Position numbers and translations under genes: made by a program. A stretch of DNA of 64,000 bases from Ktedonospora formicarum (lineage in GTDB: Bacteria > Chloroflexota > Ktedonobacteria > Ktedonobacterales > Ktedonobacteraceae), in contig NZ_BNJF01000005.1 of assembly GCF_016587355.1 (NCBI RefSeq), positions 124,001 to 188,000 of the forward strand, given 5' to 3'. Below are positions 29,861 through 39,244 of this stretch, one piece after another (position 1 is the stretch's first letter; the number at the start of each line of letters is the position of its first letter). Below the pieces are notes generated by a model. It did not search any database. It was not told the origin of the DNA and saw nothing but the letters and a program-made list of their open reading frames with translations.

Positions 29861-30094
29861 AGTTCTTATTGCTCTAAGCAGTTCAGACGTACTCATTTGA
29901 GGCGCGAAAAATCCCTTCGTTTTTTCGCTTTCAATCTGGCGTGCTTTCTTCAGACCACACAAGTGAAGCGGTGTCAAGGAAAACGCAGTGGCTTGACACC
30001 GGTGAGCGGTGTGGTACGCTTGTTTGCGCCTGATTGGAGCGTCTTGCTCTTTTCGGTCCTTCACTCACTTTCTCCTGATGGGCTTTCCCCTATT

Positions 30095-30435
30095 GACATA
30101 GGCGATCTTTCTCGTTCGATCAAGCGTAACCGCTCATCTCGGCTCAAGTGCAATGCCAGATTTTTTTTCAACCAGTTGAGTTGGGTCGTTAACCTCCCAA
30201 TTTCTCCATACAGATCGTTCAAGCGCTCTTCATATTCGGCCCGCATGGCTGCTTTCCCGTCTTTTTCCTCAAAGAGGCTGGCCATTCCTTCCACCACGAT
30301 CGCTTTCCATCGCCTCAGCTGCGTCGGATGCACCTCATATTCTGCGGCTATCTGGGCTATCGTTTTCTCCTCTTTCAATACCTCCTGGACCACTTGCGCT
30401 TTAAAGCTGGCGGTATGTTGTCTTTTTGTGTTCAT
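30095..30435 (-). pseudogene. IS3-family orfA, truncated by IS110 copy 2
   Basis: A Transposase_8 helix-turn-helix (SFKAQVVQEVLKEEKTIAQI, VHPTQLRRWK) and a coiled helix (RLNDLYGEIGRLTTQLNWLKK). An A8 run follows (LKKN), where related elements shift frame. Here the open frame continues directly into orfB-like sequence (LSRDERLRLIERE) before the IS110 junction. Confidence 0.75.
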
Positions 30436-30815
30436 GTTCTGATTGTATCTTCCCCAGCCTCTTGTTTTGGTCCCGTTCTATGGGTCCATCATATGCAGCA
30501 TCATCTTGGAACTGTTCGTATACCGTTCTCAATAGCTTCCATTGACAATTCTCTAGTGCCATATATTTTAGCGTTTCACCAACTTCATAGGAAGATTGGT
30601 GCTGGGAACCAGCGCTAAGGCGGTCTTTGGCTCGACCGGCTGATCTGAAAGCGAGACCAGCCGGTACCGTTGAGTCACCAGTGCCGGCATCACCTGCATC
30701 TCCATGAGCACAAAGCTATTGCCAATACAAATGTGTTGCCCTCCACTAAAGGGCAGAAAATAGTGCCGAGGCCGCCTCGCGACCTGCTCTGGCGCAAACC
30801 GTTCAGGATCAAAGC

Positions 30816-30857
30816 GCTCCATCGCCATCCTCCCAGATGGCAGGATGGCGATGGAGC
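30816..30857. repeat. 16-bp inverted repeat at the P450 breakpoint
   Basis: Arms GCTCCATCGCCATCCT (30816-30831) and AGGATGGCGATGGAGC (30842-30857) with a 10-base loop, located where the reading frame of the P450 breaks. Confidence 0.7.
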
Positions 30858-31375
30858 ATGTAATTGCTCCAGAAGACGGTGTACCCGGCTGGGATGTGGT
30901 AGTCATTGATCACGTCATCTTGGATGGTGTGACGCATTAACTGCCATACCGTCGGGTAGAGGCGCATGGTCTTATCGATGATCATCCCGCGTATAGACCA
31001 GCTTAGAGAGATCCTCCATTGTTGGCACACGACCCCCCAGCACACAATCCACCTCTTCATGTAGCTTCGCTTCCACCTCAGGATGCTGGGAGAGGAGATA
31101 CCAGACCCAGGAGAGTGCATTCGCGCTGGTTTCATGACCCGCGATAAAGATGGTCTGAATCTCATCGCGTAATTCCTGATCGCTGAGTCCCTGCCCTGTC
31201 TCTTCGTCGACGGTGGCAAGCATCATGGAGAGCAGATTCCCCAGGTCCTCCTGCTGCTCTCGACGTTCGCGCATGGTGGCGTAGGAGATCTCATCCATTT
31301 GCTTGATCGCGGCGATGGGAGGGTGTGGGAAAGGAAAGCGGCGGAAAGGGCATACGCGCAAAGAATGATATTGAC

Positions 31376-31399
31376 CAAATGGTTTCACGAAACCATTTG
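31376..31399. promoter_or_regulatory. Dispersed palindrome, copy C
   Basis: Perfect 11-bp arms CAAATGGTTTC and GAAACCATTTG around AC. It lies between the P450 remnant and the pseudokinase gene. Confidence 0.55.
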
Positions 31400-31647
31400 C
31401 TATTATCAATACATAGTGATGCCCATGCTTAGAAATGCCTTTGATTGGTATTCAATATAAATAGGATCTTGAGGTCAACACATTGACAGAGGGTATTTAA
31501 GAAATTTATACTATCGATAATGCCTACTTATAGGTTTAATGCAGATCATTTGTATGAAGCTATTGGTGTGCTAGATAGACAATATTTTTGTGTGTGTAAA
31601 AGCTGGTCGCTGCCATTTAATTGGTAGTATGGAATGGATTATTCTTT

Positions 31648-33120
31648 ATGAGCCAGGTATTTCGTGAGTATCATTTAGTTGAGCAACTTGCCAGGAAGAG
31701 ATCAAGTAGCCTTTACCTTACTGAGCACAGCTCTGATCCTGAGAAGCAGGCTGTAGTAAAAGTCTTTACCTCAGTCCAGTTTACCGAAGAACAAGAGCAG
31801 GCGCAATTCCTTCAGGAAATCTCGCTTCTCAGTCAACTTAATTTTCCACATATTCTTCCAATTCTTGATGCAGGTATTGAACGAATTCACCCTTATATTT
31901 TGACTCGTTATATTCCAAGCGGCTCATTGAAAGAGTTGTTGCGTAACGGTTCCCTTACACTTGAATCTATTATCCAAATCATAAAGCAGGTTGGCCAATC
32001 TTTAATGTATGCTCATGGTTGGGATATTGTTCATGCTAACTTAAAAACCGAGAATATCTTTCTGGAAGCTGATAATCATGTTCTCCTGACAGACTTTAAG
32101 ATTCCATCTATATTCCAGGCTGTAACCCAAAGCAATATTCCAGGCGCTCGCATTGATACTCGCTCAGCTTGCTATATGGCACCGGAACAGTTTGATGGTA
32201 TAACTAGTCCTGAGACTGACCAGTATGCTTTAGGTTGTTTAGCCTATGAGCTTTTGACTGGACAACTTCCTTTTATAGCTGCTTCTCTTTCGACCTTGCG
32301 CCAGCGACATATCCATGATGTTCCTACCACTCTGATATCCCTGCGCTCAGATTTACCTCCTCATCTTGATAAGGCTGTTTTGCAAGCAATGGCTAAACGT
32401 CCTGAGCAACGATTTGCTTCCATCTCTGATTTCTTAATGGCCCTGGAATATTCATCTCCAGAAAATGTAATCGATTCTGCAAGCTCCGGACCAGTAAAAG
32501 CTGTTCCTCCTATAGTGGCGGATGTTGAAGAGTCCCCTGAACTCTTGGATAATATATTGCCAAATCTGGAAGAAGAATCTGGCCCTCCCTTGGATACCTC
32601 GAATGACGCGACGCATGTAGACATTAGCAATTTGCATCCAGCTACTGCGTTAAGTATGCGCAAGCGTCGACCAATTCACATTACAGCGGTCGCTGTAATT
32701 GCAGCTTGCCTGGTGATTTTGTTGTCAGTTGCCTTCCTTCCTCGTGTTTTTGTGACTAGTGCATCTCTTACTTCCTCTGGCATCGCCTCTAATGGTGGTT
32801 CAGCTGATTCAGAAAATGGATCAACCTCTGGACAGCCTGGGACAACTCCTACATCTCAATCAAGATCAAATCGCTCTACTGGGCAAGAAGGCGCCAAGAT
32901 AACGCCTACTACTCCTTCTGGCACTTCTAACACCAATGAGCCACCAAGCTCAAATCCAACTTCCCAGCCTACTTCTGTTCCTCCCACGGCAACACAACCT
33001 CGTCCAAAACCTACGCATACAAAACCTACACCTACTCCTTCGCCAACGCCTAAACCTACAGAGACATCCACACCCACCCCTACACCGACAGAGGGTTCGT
33101 GGTTTCCCAAACTCCCCTAG
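31648..33120 (+). CDS. Membrane-anchored Ser/Thr kinase-like protein, predicted pseudokinase
   Basis: 490 residues. The PknB-type fold is intact in outline: ATP lysine (VVKVF, K38), C-helix Glu (E57), MAPEQ and DQYALG. But the glycine loop reads LARKRSSSLY, the HRD catalytic loop reads HANLKTEN (Asp replaced by Asn at 131) and DFG reads DFK (149-151). The catalytic base is thus missing, so it is probably an inactive kinase acting as a binder or scaffold. A membrane helix at about 342-365 is followed by a Ser/Thr/Pro-rich external tail with PTPTPSPTP-type repeats. TTG 31621 is an alternative start. Confidence 0.85.
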   Translation: MSQVFREYHLVEQLARKRSSSLYLTEHSSDPEKQAVVKVFTSVQFTEEQEQAQFLQEISLLSQLNFPHILPILDAGIERIHPYILTRYIPSGSLKELLRNGSLTLESIIQIIKQVGQSLMYAHGWDIVHANLKTENIFLEADNHVLLTDFKIPSIFQAVTQSNIPGARIDTRSACYMAPEQFDGITSPETDQYALGCLAYELLTGQLPFIAASLSTLRQRHIHDVPTTLISLRSDLPPHLDKAVLQAMAKRPEQRFASISDFLMALEYSSPENVIDSASSGPVKAVPPIVADVEESPELLDNILPNLEEESGPPLDTSNDATHVDISNLHPATALSMRKRRPIHITAVAVIAACLVILLSVAFLPRVFVTSASLTSSGIASNGGSADSENGSTSGQPGTTPTSQSRSNRSTGQEGAKITPTTPSGTSNTNEPPSSNPTSQPTSVPPTATQPRPKPTHTKPTPTPSPTPKPTETSTPTPTPTEGSWFPKLP

Positions 33121-33289
33121 TAGTAAAGGAAGGATTAATGCACCCCCTTGCCTTGTTATAATTGAAAGTTGAGGGTACCTGACAATATTTATGAGCTCTC
33201 TGGATTTCCTATATTCGAGTAAGGTGCAGAAACTCGCTTATTGGTTTCCCTCTTTGGATATAATGGTTCGTAAGAAGAGGATACTTGAT

Positions 33290-34226
33290 TGATAACATAT
33301 CCTCTTACCTTCTTCTACTTTGCCATGGCGACCTGGAGTCTCTTCTTGTTTGATGGCTGCCCCTATCTCATTGAGGGAGAAGGTATATGCTTTTGTGGTT
33401 CCCAAGACCCCTTTACGAATGAACGTCATGATTTCTTCGAATAAGCGGCGGAGTTCTACTTCATTCTGTTTTTTACCCATTCTCCAAGCCAGAAGACCTC
33501 TAGAATACGATGCCCGGCGAGAATAAAACGAGGATCTGCTTCTACACTGATTGGTCCACCTGTCAGAGAGCCTAGACGAGCATGTGCCCTTCATTGTTCA
33601 GGGATTGATAGATCTGCGTTCCAGTTTCACCTGTCACCGGATCGATAGCATACTTTACACCTTGCGCACCAACAATGTTGCGCACCTGCTCATCAAATAG
33701 TCCCTCGGTGGAGACAATGACTGCATCAGCTCCCAATTGCTCAAGTTCTGCTACTGAGGCTCGACGGCGCACTACATTGATTGTTCGAATTCCATAATGC
33801 TGGGCTAATTTGATAATTATGCGTCCTATCTTCGATCCAGCGGCAGACTGTAGTAGTCACTCACCTCTGGGAATGGTAAGTCTGTGGCAAATCATGACAA
33901 TGGCTGTTGCTGGATTGATGAAGAAGGAAGTTGCCTATTCAGTTGCGATATCGTCAGGCGCCGGAACCAGAAGTTTTTTAGGTGCAACTGCCTGTTCCGC
34001 TCAATCCCCACCTTTCACATTAATCACTATTACTCTTTGTCCACGGACGAAGCCCTGGGCGTGCTGACCCGGAACATCTACCTGCAAATAATAGGTCAGA
34101 TGGGGTGATTGGGCTGGCTAGGATACGAACACATACCTCCTCATCGTCTGGCACTGGCTCAGGCACTTTCCGAAGCACCAGAACCTGTGCAGGTTCTCCA
34201 TATTGATCGAATTGGATCGCTATCAT
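33290..34226 (-). pseudogene. Quinone oxidoreductase-like (MDR) remnant
   Basis: Pieces of one MDR reductase in different frames: N terminus at 34226 (IQFDQYGEPAQVLVLRKVPEP, PITPSDLLFAG), coenzyme domain around 33770-33580 (RRRASVAELEQLGADAVIVS, YAIDPVTGETG) and C terminus at 33500-33290 (FEEIMTFIRKGVL, YTFSLNEIGAAIKQEE). At least two frame breaks occur and the central segment is poorly preserved. It is a decayed relative of the oxidoreductase at 44606-45588. Confidence 0.75.
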
Positions 34227-34530
34227 GGAAACTGCATATCCTTCCTCTGTTAGGATTACCTCGATTATCTATTCTTTATTCCTTAAACCACTTGTATGCC
34301 AACAATGTGTGGTAGATCGATACAATTTTCCCAAGACTCACCGATGAAATAATTCTAGCCATGCTTGATCATATCTACCACGAATATGTAGTGCTAGTTG
34401 TTGCTAAGACGTGTTACTATCTCGAAGTCCCATGCCTTGTGCTAAAATAAGAAATGAGGTGCTAGCCAATACACAGAACAAGGCCAGCACCTCAAAGTCT
34501 TGTTTTTAACAAAATGGAGGACCTTACGAA
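34227..34530. other. Intergenic region before the dienelactone hydrolase gene
   Basis: Holds a 13-bp-arm hairpin at 34455-34494 (TGAGGTGCTAGCC versus GGCCAGCACCTCA, one mismatch), followed by a T-rich stretch and a GGAGG. This could be a terminator for decayed upstream genes or an attenuator. Confidence 0.5.
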
Positions 34531-35295
34531 ATGTGCTACGATGATAATGCGCGCCCTCCTATACCAGATGGTTCACTGGGCAATGCGTATGGTGAGGACC
34601 TTGTTCTAACCTCTGCTGATGGAAACCGCTTTATGGCGTACCTGGCTCGCCCTGAGCAGACATCAGATAGGCAGGTCTTGATTTATCCTGATATTCGTGG
34701 CCTGCACCAGTTCTACAAAGACCTGGCATTACGTTTCGCGGAGTTGGGTATTGCGGCTTTGGCTATCGACTACTTTGGTCGTACAGCAGGTTTGACATCA
34801 CGTGAAGAGTCTGTGTTTGAGTTCAGGCCGCATGTGCAGCAGCTTCAACTAGAGACGTTCTTCCAGGATGTGGAGGCCTCCTTGAGCTACCTGCGTCAGA
34901 ATGTGGGCGCGCAAGGCTCAATCTTTACGGTGGGCTTCTGCCTGGGAGGGAGCTTTTCACTCTTATCGGGAACAAAGCCTGACCTTGGTCTCAAAGGTAT
35001 CATCGCTTTTTATGCGGGTCTCTCACGTTCGTTTGGTGATGGTCCTAGTGTGTTGGATCAGGCTAAGAATATTACCTATCCTTTGTTGGGACTCTTTGGT
35101 GGCGCGGATGCTGGCATTCCTGTGAGTGATGTGCGAAAGTTGGAAGAGGCGCTGAAGCTGAAGGGGATTGACGAGAAAATTGTAGTGTATCAAGGGGCTC
35201 CTCACAGCTTCTTTGATCGTCGCTCCACCGATTTTGCGGAAGCGTCGTCAGATGCCTGGAAGCAGGTCCAGGATTTCATTTCTACCCATAGCTAA
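34531..35295 (+). CDS. Dienelactone hydrolase family protein
   Basis: 254 residues, alpha/beta hydrolase. The nucleophile elbow GFCLGG carries Cys in place of Ser, as in dienelactone hydrolases; Asp (GGADAGIP) and His (GAPHSFFDRR) complete the triad. N-terminal YPDIRGLHQFYKDL is typical of the family. The enzymes open lactone rings in aromatic breakdown or act as general carboxymethylene hydrolases. GGAGG precedes ATG 34531. It is monocistronic and ends in a long hairpin. Confidence 0.9.
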   Translation: MCYDDNARPPIPDGSLGNAYGEDLVLTSADGNRFMAYLARPEQTSDRQVLIYPDIRGLHQFYKDLALRFAELGIAALAIDYFGRTAGLTSREESVFEFRPHVQQLQLETFFQDVEASLSYLRQNVGAQGSIFTVGFCLGGSFSLLSGTKPDLGLKGIIAFYAGLSRSFGDGPSVLDQAKNITYPLLGLFGGADAGIPVSDVRKLEEALKLKGIDEKIVVYQGAPHSFFDRRSTDFAEASSDAWKQVQDFISTHS

Positions 35296-35340
35296 TATCG
35301 GCTCATTTGCTACCTGTTGGATTATTGGCTAGTTGTGTTT

Positions 35341-35403
35341 GATAAAGACAGGTATATTCAAGTGTAACACCTAAATATGCATTTGAATATACCTGTCTTT
35401 ATC
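35341..35403. terminator. 21-bp perfect hairpin after the hydrolase gene
   Basis: Arms at 35341-35361 and 35383-35403 (beginning GATAAAGACAGG) with a 21-base loop. Confidence 0.65.
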
Positions 35404-35490
35404 TTGCATCTTGGCGGCTTTAGCATTTAGAAGCCTTTTACACATTATTATTGCCCTAATCCCACTGCGCTTAGATTTCATATAGAGTGG

Positions 35491-35910
35491 TTATGTGTTT
35501 GATGATCCAGTGTCAACTTCGATGACGATGGCCTCAAGCGCTTCCTCTTCAGTCCAGACTGTATGGTCGATATTAGAGGGCCAGAGCACGGCGTCACCGG
35601 CAGAGATGGCACGTTCTTCTCCTTTTTGGCCTCCAAGACGTACATAGCCAGCACCTTTAAGAACTATGAACAGGGTGAAATTAGAATTATGGTGTTCATC
35701 AATCGAGCCATGTGGTTCGATGTACATAGCAACGACGCTTGTTGGACTGTCTATCATGATTGGTTGTCCATTGAAGCGCTCTGCTATCAGGTCTGTGCTC
35801 ATATGCGCGAAGGATGCCTTGTCAAATTGAATGGGGACTGCGAATACGCCGGGGTGCCCCCTTGGGACCTTCGTCTTGAGATCGGGAGAGAAACGTCGGA
35901 TTGTGATCAT
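35491..35910 (-). CDS. Cupin-domain protein
   Basis: 139 residues. The double-stranded beta-helix pattern of cupins is visible: EPHGSIDEHHNSNFTLFIVLKGAGYVRL read in parts (His residues in DEHHN) and the second motif VLWPSNIDHTVWTEEE with a further His. The fold binds a metal ion; the function ranges from isomerases to sensors and cannot be assigned. It is a single gene between two strong hairpins. The start at ATG 35910 follows a GGAGGG-like sequence. Confidence 0.8.
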   Translation of the reverse strand: MITIRRFSPDLKTKVPRGHPGVFAVPIQFDKASFAHMSTDLIAERFNGQPIMIDSPTSVVAMYIEPHGSIDEHHNSNFTLFIVLKGAGYVRLGGQKGEERAISAGDAVLWPSNIDHTVWTEEEALEAIVIEVDTGSSNT

Positions 35911-36085
35911 TAAACCCTCCTAATTGCTGCTTAGGGGGAGTATAGCAGTGCAGGCGCAAAATATCACTGGTCTATTGGACGATGTGTTTATTCAACTTTT
36001 CAGGTATACTAGTATTGTAGTACAAGATAATTGCTGATGAAAAAATAAGTTCTGCGGTAATCTGTGATCAGGTCCTTTATTTCTC

Positions 36086-36145
36086 AATGCAGGCAAGTGC
36101 CCGTTCTCGTTTTAATCAAAACGAGAACGGGCACTTGCCTGCATT
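36086..36145. terminator. 28-bp perfect hairpin
   Basis: Arms 36086-36113 and 36118-36145 (starting AATGCAGGCAAGTGCCCG), loop AATC. It follows the stop of the minus-strand phosphatase. It is the longest perfect stem in the window. Confidence 0.7.
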
Positions 36146-36161
36146 ATCAATGCTAATTGGT

Positions 36162-37208
36162 TTATGCAGCGAGAGAGATGCGTACAACAACGGCGGTGAT
36201 GTTGTCAGGCCCGCCCTCCTCATTAGCACGTGCGATTAGGCGTTTGGTGCTTTCCTCTGGCCCAAATTGTTGTGTGATGTCTCGTATCTCATCTTCCCCT
36301 ACCTTGCCATGTAGACCATCGGTGCAGAGTACAAGTATATCGCTATTCTGGATAGGTTCGGAGGTGGTGAAGACTTCAATTTCGGAATTGAGGCCCATGC
36401 AACGAGTAATAACGTTATTCTTTCCCTGGGCTTGTGCTACCTCTCGTGTCATTGTCCCCAGGCGTACCTGCTCTTCAACCCAGGAATGGTTCTCCGCGAG
36501 TTGTAATATCTGGTTGCCACGAATGACATAAGCAAGGCTATCACCAATATTGGCGATATAGAGCCTTTCATCTTTAAGTACAGCAACAACACAAGTTGTC
36601 GCCATCCATTTCCCCTCTTCCCGCGTTCCACTCTCTTGATTGCGCCTATATATCTCCTGATCAGCGGCTTGTACGGACCGGCGTAGCGATGCCTCAATAT
36701 CCTCGCCTGGGTCCTTGTAATAAGCTTCACGAATGCCTCGAACGGCGATATCGCTGGCGATATCCCCAAATTTGTGTCCGCCCATTCCATCCGCCACAAC
36801 GAAGAGCGCGCCCTTTCTCTCCAGCAGTTTTGGATTATCTGGCAGAACGGAGAGCATGTTATCCTCATTCACAGCCCGTTTGAGGCCAATATCAGTAAGA
36901 GAGGCAGTCTGAAGGCGGAATTGTGTGGTAGCCATCAAGGATTTCCTTTCCATGCCGAGCAAGCGCTTGATGCGCGTTATCAGTAATTGCATATGCTCGG
37001 AACTGGCACTGGTGGCTACATCATAGAACAGGGAGGCCCAGAAGCGCGACAAGTTTCCCTGCCTTCGTTCATCGCGGTAGCAGTCGCGGAAAATTTGCCG
37101 CATCTGGTGACCATACGCGCGCCTGAACCCCTGTGGGTACAGGTAGAGGAGCAGGCTATACAATCTCTCGGCGTGTATCATGCCTCTCTGATCTGGCAAT
37201 GTACTCAT
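36162..37208 (-). CDS. PP2C-type Ser/Thr phosphatase with fused N-terminal helical domain
   Basis: 348 residues. The C-terminal 250 residues are a PP2C/PPM phosphatase with metal-binding Asp residues in VNEDNML, VADGMGGH, LCTDGLHG and GGPDNITAVVV. The first 70 residues (LYLYPQGFRRAYGHQMRQIFRDCYRD) match the short helical domain that usually opens FtsX-like permeases found after PadR genes. Here it is fused to a phosphatase. It overlaps the PadR gene by 4 bases (ATGA), so the two are co-translated. It probably reverses the Ser/Thr kinases of this organism. Confidence 0.9.
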   Translation of the reverse strand: MSTLPDQRGMIHAERLYSLLLYLYPQGFRRAYGHQMRQIFRDCYRDERRQGNLSRFWASLFYDVATSASSEHMQLLITRIKRLLGMERKSLMATTQFRLQTASLTDIGLKRAVNEDNMLSVLPDNPKLLERKGALFVVADGMGGHKFGDIASDIAVRGIREAYYKDPGEDIEASLRRSVQAADQEIYRRNQESGTREEGKWMATTCVVAVLKDERLYIANIGDSLAYVIRGNQILQLAENHSWVEEQVRLGTMTREVAQAQGKNNVITRCMGLNSEIEVFTTSEPIQNSDILVLCTDGLHGKVGEDEIRDITQQFGPEESTKRLIARANEEGGPDNITAVVVRISLAA

Positions 37209-37585
37209 ATGGTTCCTCCCGCAATGCCGGGCTGGGGTAATAGCTGCTTAATCTGTGCCACGCGAACGAGTTGCGCGAGACGCCGCGCCTCAGCCTGTGC
37301 GACCCGAAGCCCCAGGTCCGTCAAACGATAGTAGCGGCGGCGCTCATCGTCTAACACCGGATCGGGGCGCTCACCAGATTCCGCAATCAAGCCATCGGCG
37401 AGCATCCGTTTGATTGAGCCATAAAGCGTACCTGGCCCCATGCGTAGCTTGCCATCAGTGCGAGCTGCGACTTCCTGCATGATGCCGTAGCCATGCCGTT
37501 CTCCATCCGCCAGGGCAAGCAGTATGTGAAATACTGCAGGCGTTAGCGGGAGCATTCCTTCTGGATCGTGTTGAGCGTGTTTCAT
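37205..37585 (-). CDS. PadR-family transcriptional regulator
   Basis: About 127 residues from ATG 37585. Winged helix with the PadR signature: HGYGIMQEVAART, GPGTLYGSIKRMLADGLI, RRYYRLTDLGLRV. PadR proteins repress neighbouring genes in response to ligands or stress. A GTTTC-AT-GAAAC palindrome covers the start codon, suggesting autoregulation at that site. It overlaps the phosphatase gene downstream. Confidence 0.88.
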   Translation of the reverse strand: MKHAQHDPEGMLPLTPAVFHILLALADGERHGYGIMQEVAARTDGKLRMGPGTLYGSIKRMLADGLIAESGERPDPVLDDERRRYYRLTDLGLRVAQAEARRLAQLVRVAQIKQLLPQPGIAGGTI

Positions 37586-37590
37586 GAAAC
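37579..37590. promoter_or_regulatory. Dispersed palindrome, copy D, over the PadR start codon
   Basis: GTTTC-AT-GAAAC; the ATG start of padR (37583-37585, minus strand) lies inside it. The extended right arm ACCAT matches the other copies. Confidence 0.5.
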
Positions 37591-37704
37591 CATCCACTAC
37601 TTTCAATGTGCTAGCAGGACATATCCTTATTCGATGCATCTTTAATAGATATATCCGTAGTTGTTATATACCATGCCCAATGAATATTTGTCAAGGGGCT
37701 GGAT

Positions 37705-39189
37705 CTGACATCCCATCATAACTCGTTGGGAGGAGAAAGAGCGTGTAAGAAAGCGGTAATCTTGGGAGGCAAAGTCCCATGCTCAGAAGCGTAGCGCGAG
37801 AGAATGGCCTGAGTGGCCAGCATCTCCAGCAAACGTGCCAGACCGCGTAACAAGACGATCTTGCCAGGAAAGCGACCACGATGGGGAACAAATCCGCCGA
37901 GTTTGGCGAGCAATTGGACCTCTTCCCAGGAGAAGGTCACCCCCATCTCATACAAAAAGCCTGCTGCAACCCAAGCCAGAGCGACCAATGTCTTGATGGC
38001 CTGCCAATCAAGGACTTGCACCTCATCCCAGGCGAAGCACGTCTTGGTAAACTTGAAGCTCTCCTCGACTCCCCATCTTTGCCGATACATACAAAAGATG
38101 CGCATGGCCTCGGCTTCGGTTTCCGCCGGCCAGTCGGTGATCAACCACCACGGCTCCCACGGGCAATTGAGGATGCGCACCTGCACCAACCAGAGATCCT
38201 TGGGCAGGATCTGATCTGGCTCCTGGCTCAGACGACGAACCTCGCTGTGATAGGTGAGCCCAACTGAGCAGGCCGAAATTTCCACATCCACCTCTTGCCG
38301 CTTGGGATGAGCCTGCTTCCCCAGGGGCACCTCCATGTTGGTGCGTACCATTGCCAGCATCTTCAGCCGTTTGCTTGCCTCCTGTAACGGCCCCTTGCTC
38401 CAGGCCTTTGACTCTGTTTGCCATTGGACCAATCGCTTCCGCTGGCAGACTCGGCAGACCACGTGTTCCTGCTGCTCCCACATCGTGCGCCAGACCGCGA
38501 CATCGTCAAAGCCACTATCGAGCACCCAGGTCACCTGAGACTGCACCTGGCCATCTTTCATTGCCTCATGCACCGTCATGAGCATGGTTTGGACTTCGGC
38601 GGGTTCGCTCACGAAACCGGGTTCCTCGCTACTGAACACTTTCTGATAGAGAATCCCCCGCTGCTTTGGGGTGACTGCCAGTACGGTGAGCGTACGGTAG
38701 CCCGGCACCAGTTTCTTGTTCTGATCGCGGACCTGCATCAGATATGGCATTTCTTGCGCATACGGTTTACAGAGCTCGGAGCCATCAGCAATGAACCACA
38801 CCTCGTCCGCTTTGCTTTCCCGCAACTGCCCCACTCCCACTTGCCGCAAGCGTGCTGTCAGCTCCTCAGCGTCTAGCTCTGAGCGCTTGGTACTCTCTCC
38901 TTTGGCCATCCGCAACACCCGTTGCGCCCCATTCTTACTCTGGCTCAGTTCTTGAGAAGACGCTGCGATACGAGTGCCGATCACACTTCCACTCGCGATG
39001 ATCCCCTTCACCGTTTCCAGCAATGCCCGCCACGTCCTGCGATCCCTTATCAAGCTTGCGAATGGCTTCAGATACGCTTGGAATGGGTCCGTCCAGGTGC
39101 TTCTCCATTCCATGTGTCTCATCCTTTCTCTCTGGTTTGGTTTCTCTCTTGATTCTAGCACCCTCCCTGGATTTATGAGTGGTTGTCAG
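37705..39189 (-). mobile_element. IS4-type insertion sequence with 7-bp target duplication
   Basis: A 1485-bp element. Ends CTGACATCCCATCATAACTC (left) and, complement, CTGACAACCACTCATAAATC (right). It is flanked by GCTGGAT at 37698-37704 and 39190-39196. Confidence 0.85.
37716..39113 (-). CDS. IS4-family transposase
   Basis: About 465 residues from ATG 39113 (AAAGGA eight bases upstream; a longer frame reaches 39161). DDE residues: Asp in WFIADGSELCK, Asp in WVLDSGFDDVAVW and Glu in the IS4 signature MYRQRWGVEESFKFTK (Y-x2-R-x3-E). The frame is intact and fills the element. Confidence 0.88.
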   Translation of the reverse strand: MEWRSTWTDPFQAYLKPFASLIRDRRTWRALLETVKGIIASGSVIGTRIAASSQELSQSKNGAQRVLRMAKGESTKRSELDAEELTARLRQVGVGQLRESKADEVWFIADGSELCKPYAQEMPYLMQVRDQNKKLVPGYRTLTVLAVTPKQRGILYQKVFSSEEPGFVSEPAEVQTMLMTVHEAMKDGQVQSQVTWVLDSGFDDVAVWRTMWEQQEHVVCRVCQRKRLVQWQTESKAWSKGPLQEASKRLKMLAMVRTNMEVPLGKQAHPKRQEVDVEISACSVGLTYHSEVRRLSQEPDQILPKDLWLVQVRILNCPWEPWWLITDWPAETEAEAMRIFCMYRQRWGVEESFKFTKTCFAWDEVQVLDWQAIKTLVALAWVAAGFLYEMGVTFSWEEVQLLAKLGGFVPHRGRFPGKIVLLRGLARLLEMLATQAILSRYASEHGTLPPKITAFLHALSPPNEL

Positions 39190-39244
39190 GCTGGATAAGT
39201 TGTTAGATAGGGTTCATGCTTGCTTGAAAGCTTTTGAAGCCTGT

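Larger units (their letters stand above)
28386..30094 (+). mobile_element. IS110-family element copy 2, inserted in an IS3 element
   Basis: Bounds inferred from where orfA (…IERERSP) and orfB (LSVRVQADVL…) homology stop. The transposase is intact. Unlike copy 1 it is on the plus strand and belongs to a different IS110 branch. Ends are uncertain by about 15 bp. Confidence 0.65.
27416..30488 (-). mobile_element. Second IS3-family element split by another IS110-family element
   Basis: OrfA (30095-30435) and orfB (27551-28385) lie on the minus strand and are separated by a complete IS110 gene on the plus strand. The proposed ends TGGATCC (27416) and TGGACCC (complement, 30488) start with TG and share a further CCAAAA block, but match only partly. 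Confidence 0.65.
30568..31409 (-). pseudogene. Cytochrome P450 remnant, truncated and frameshifted
   Basis: Three frames carry successive parts of one P450: I-helix (IFIAGHETSANALSW), then K-helix region MRLYPTVWQLMRHT, then meander and heme loop (FDPERFAPEQV, FSGGQHICIG with the thiolate Cys). The frames break near 30985 and near 30840. At the second break a 16-bp perfect inverted repeat is present. The N-terminal half before about the F-helix is missing. It resembles the CYP102/fatty-acid-type P450s more than the two intact P450s in the window. Confidence 0.85.

Noticed and set aside
28742..30064. 440-codon minus-strand frame opposite the IS110 transposase
   Set aside because: Shadow of the DEDD transposase frame; no domain recognised.
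32930..33110. Tandem repeat-like Pro/Thr-rich DNA
   Set aside because: Explained as the low-complexity external tail of the pseudokinase, not a CRISPR or DNA repeat array.
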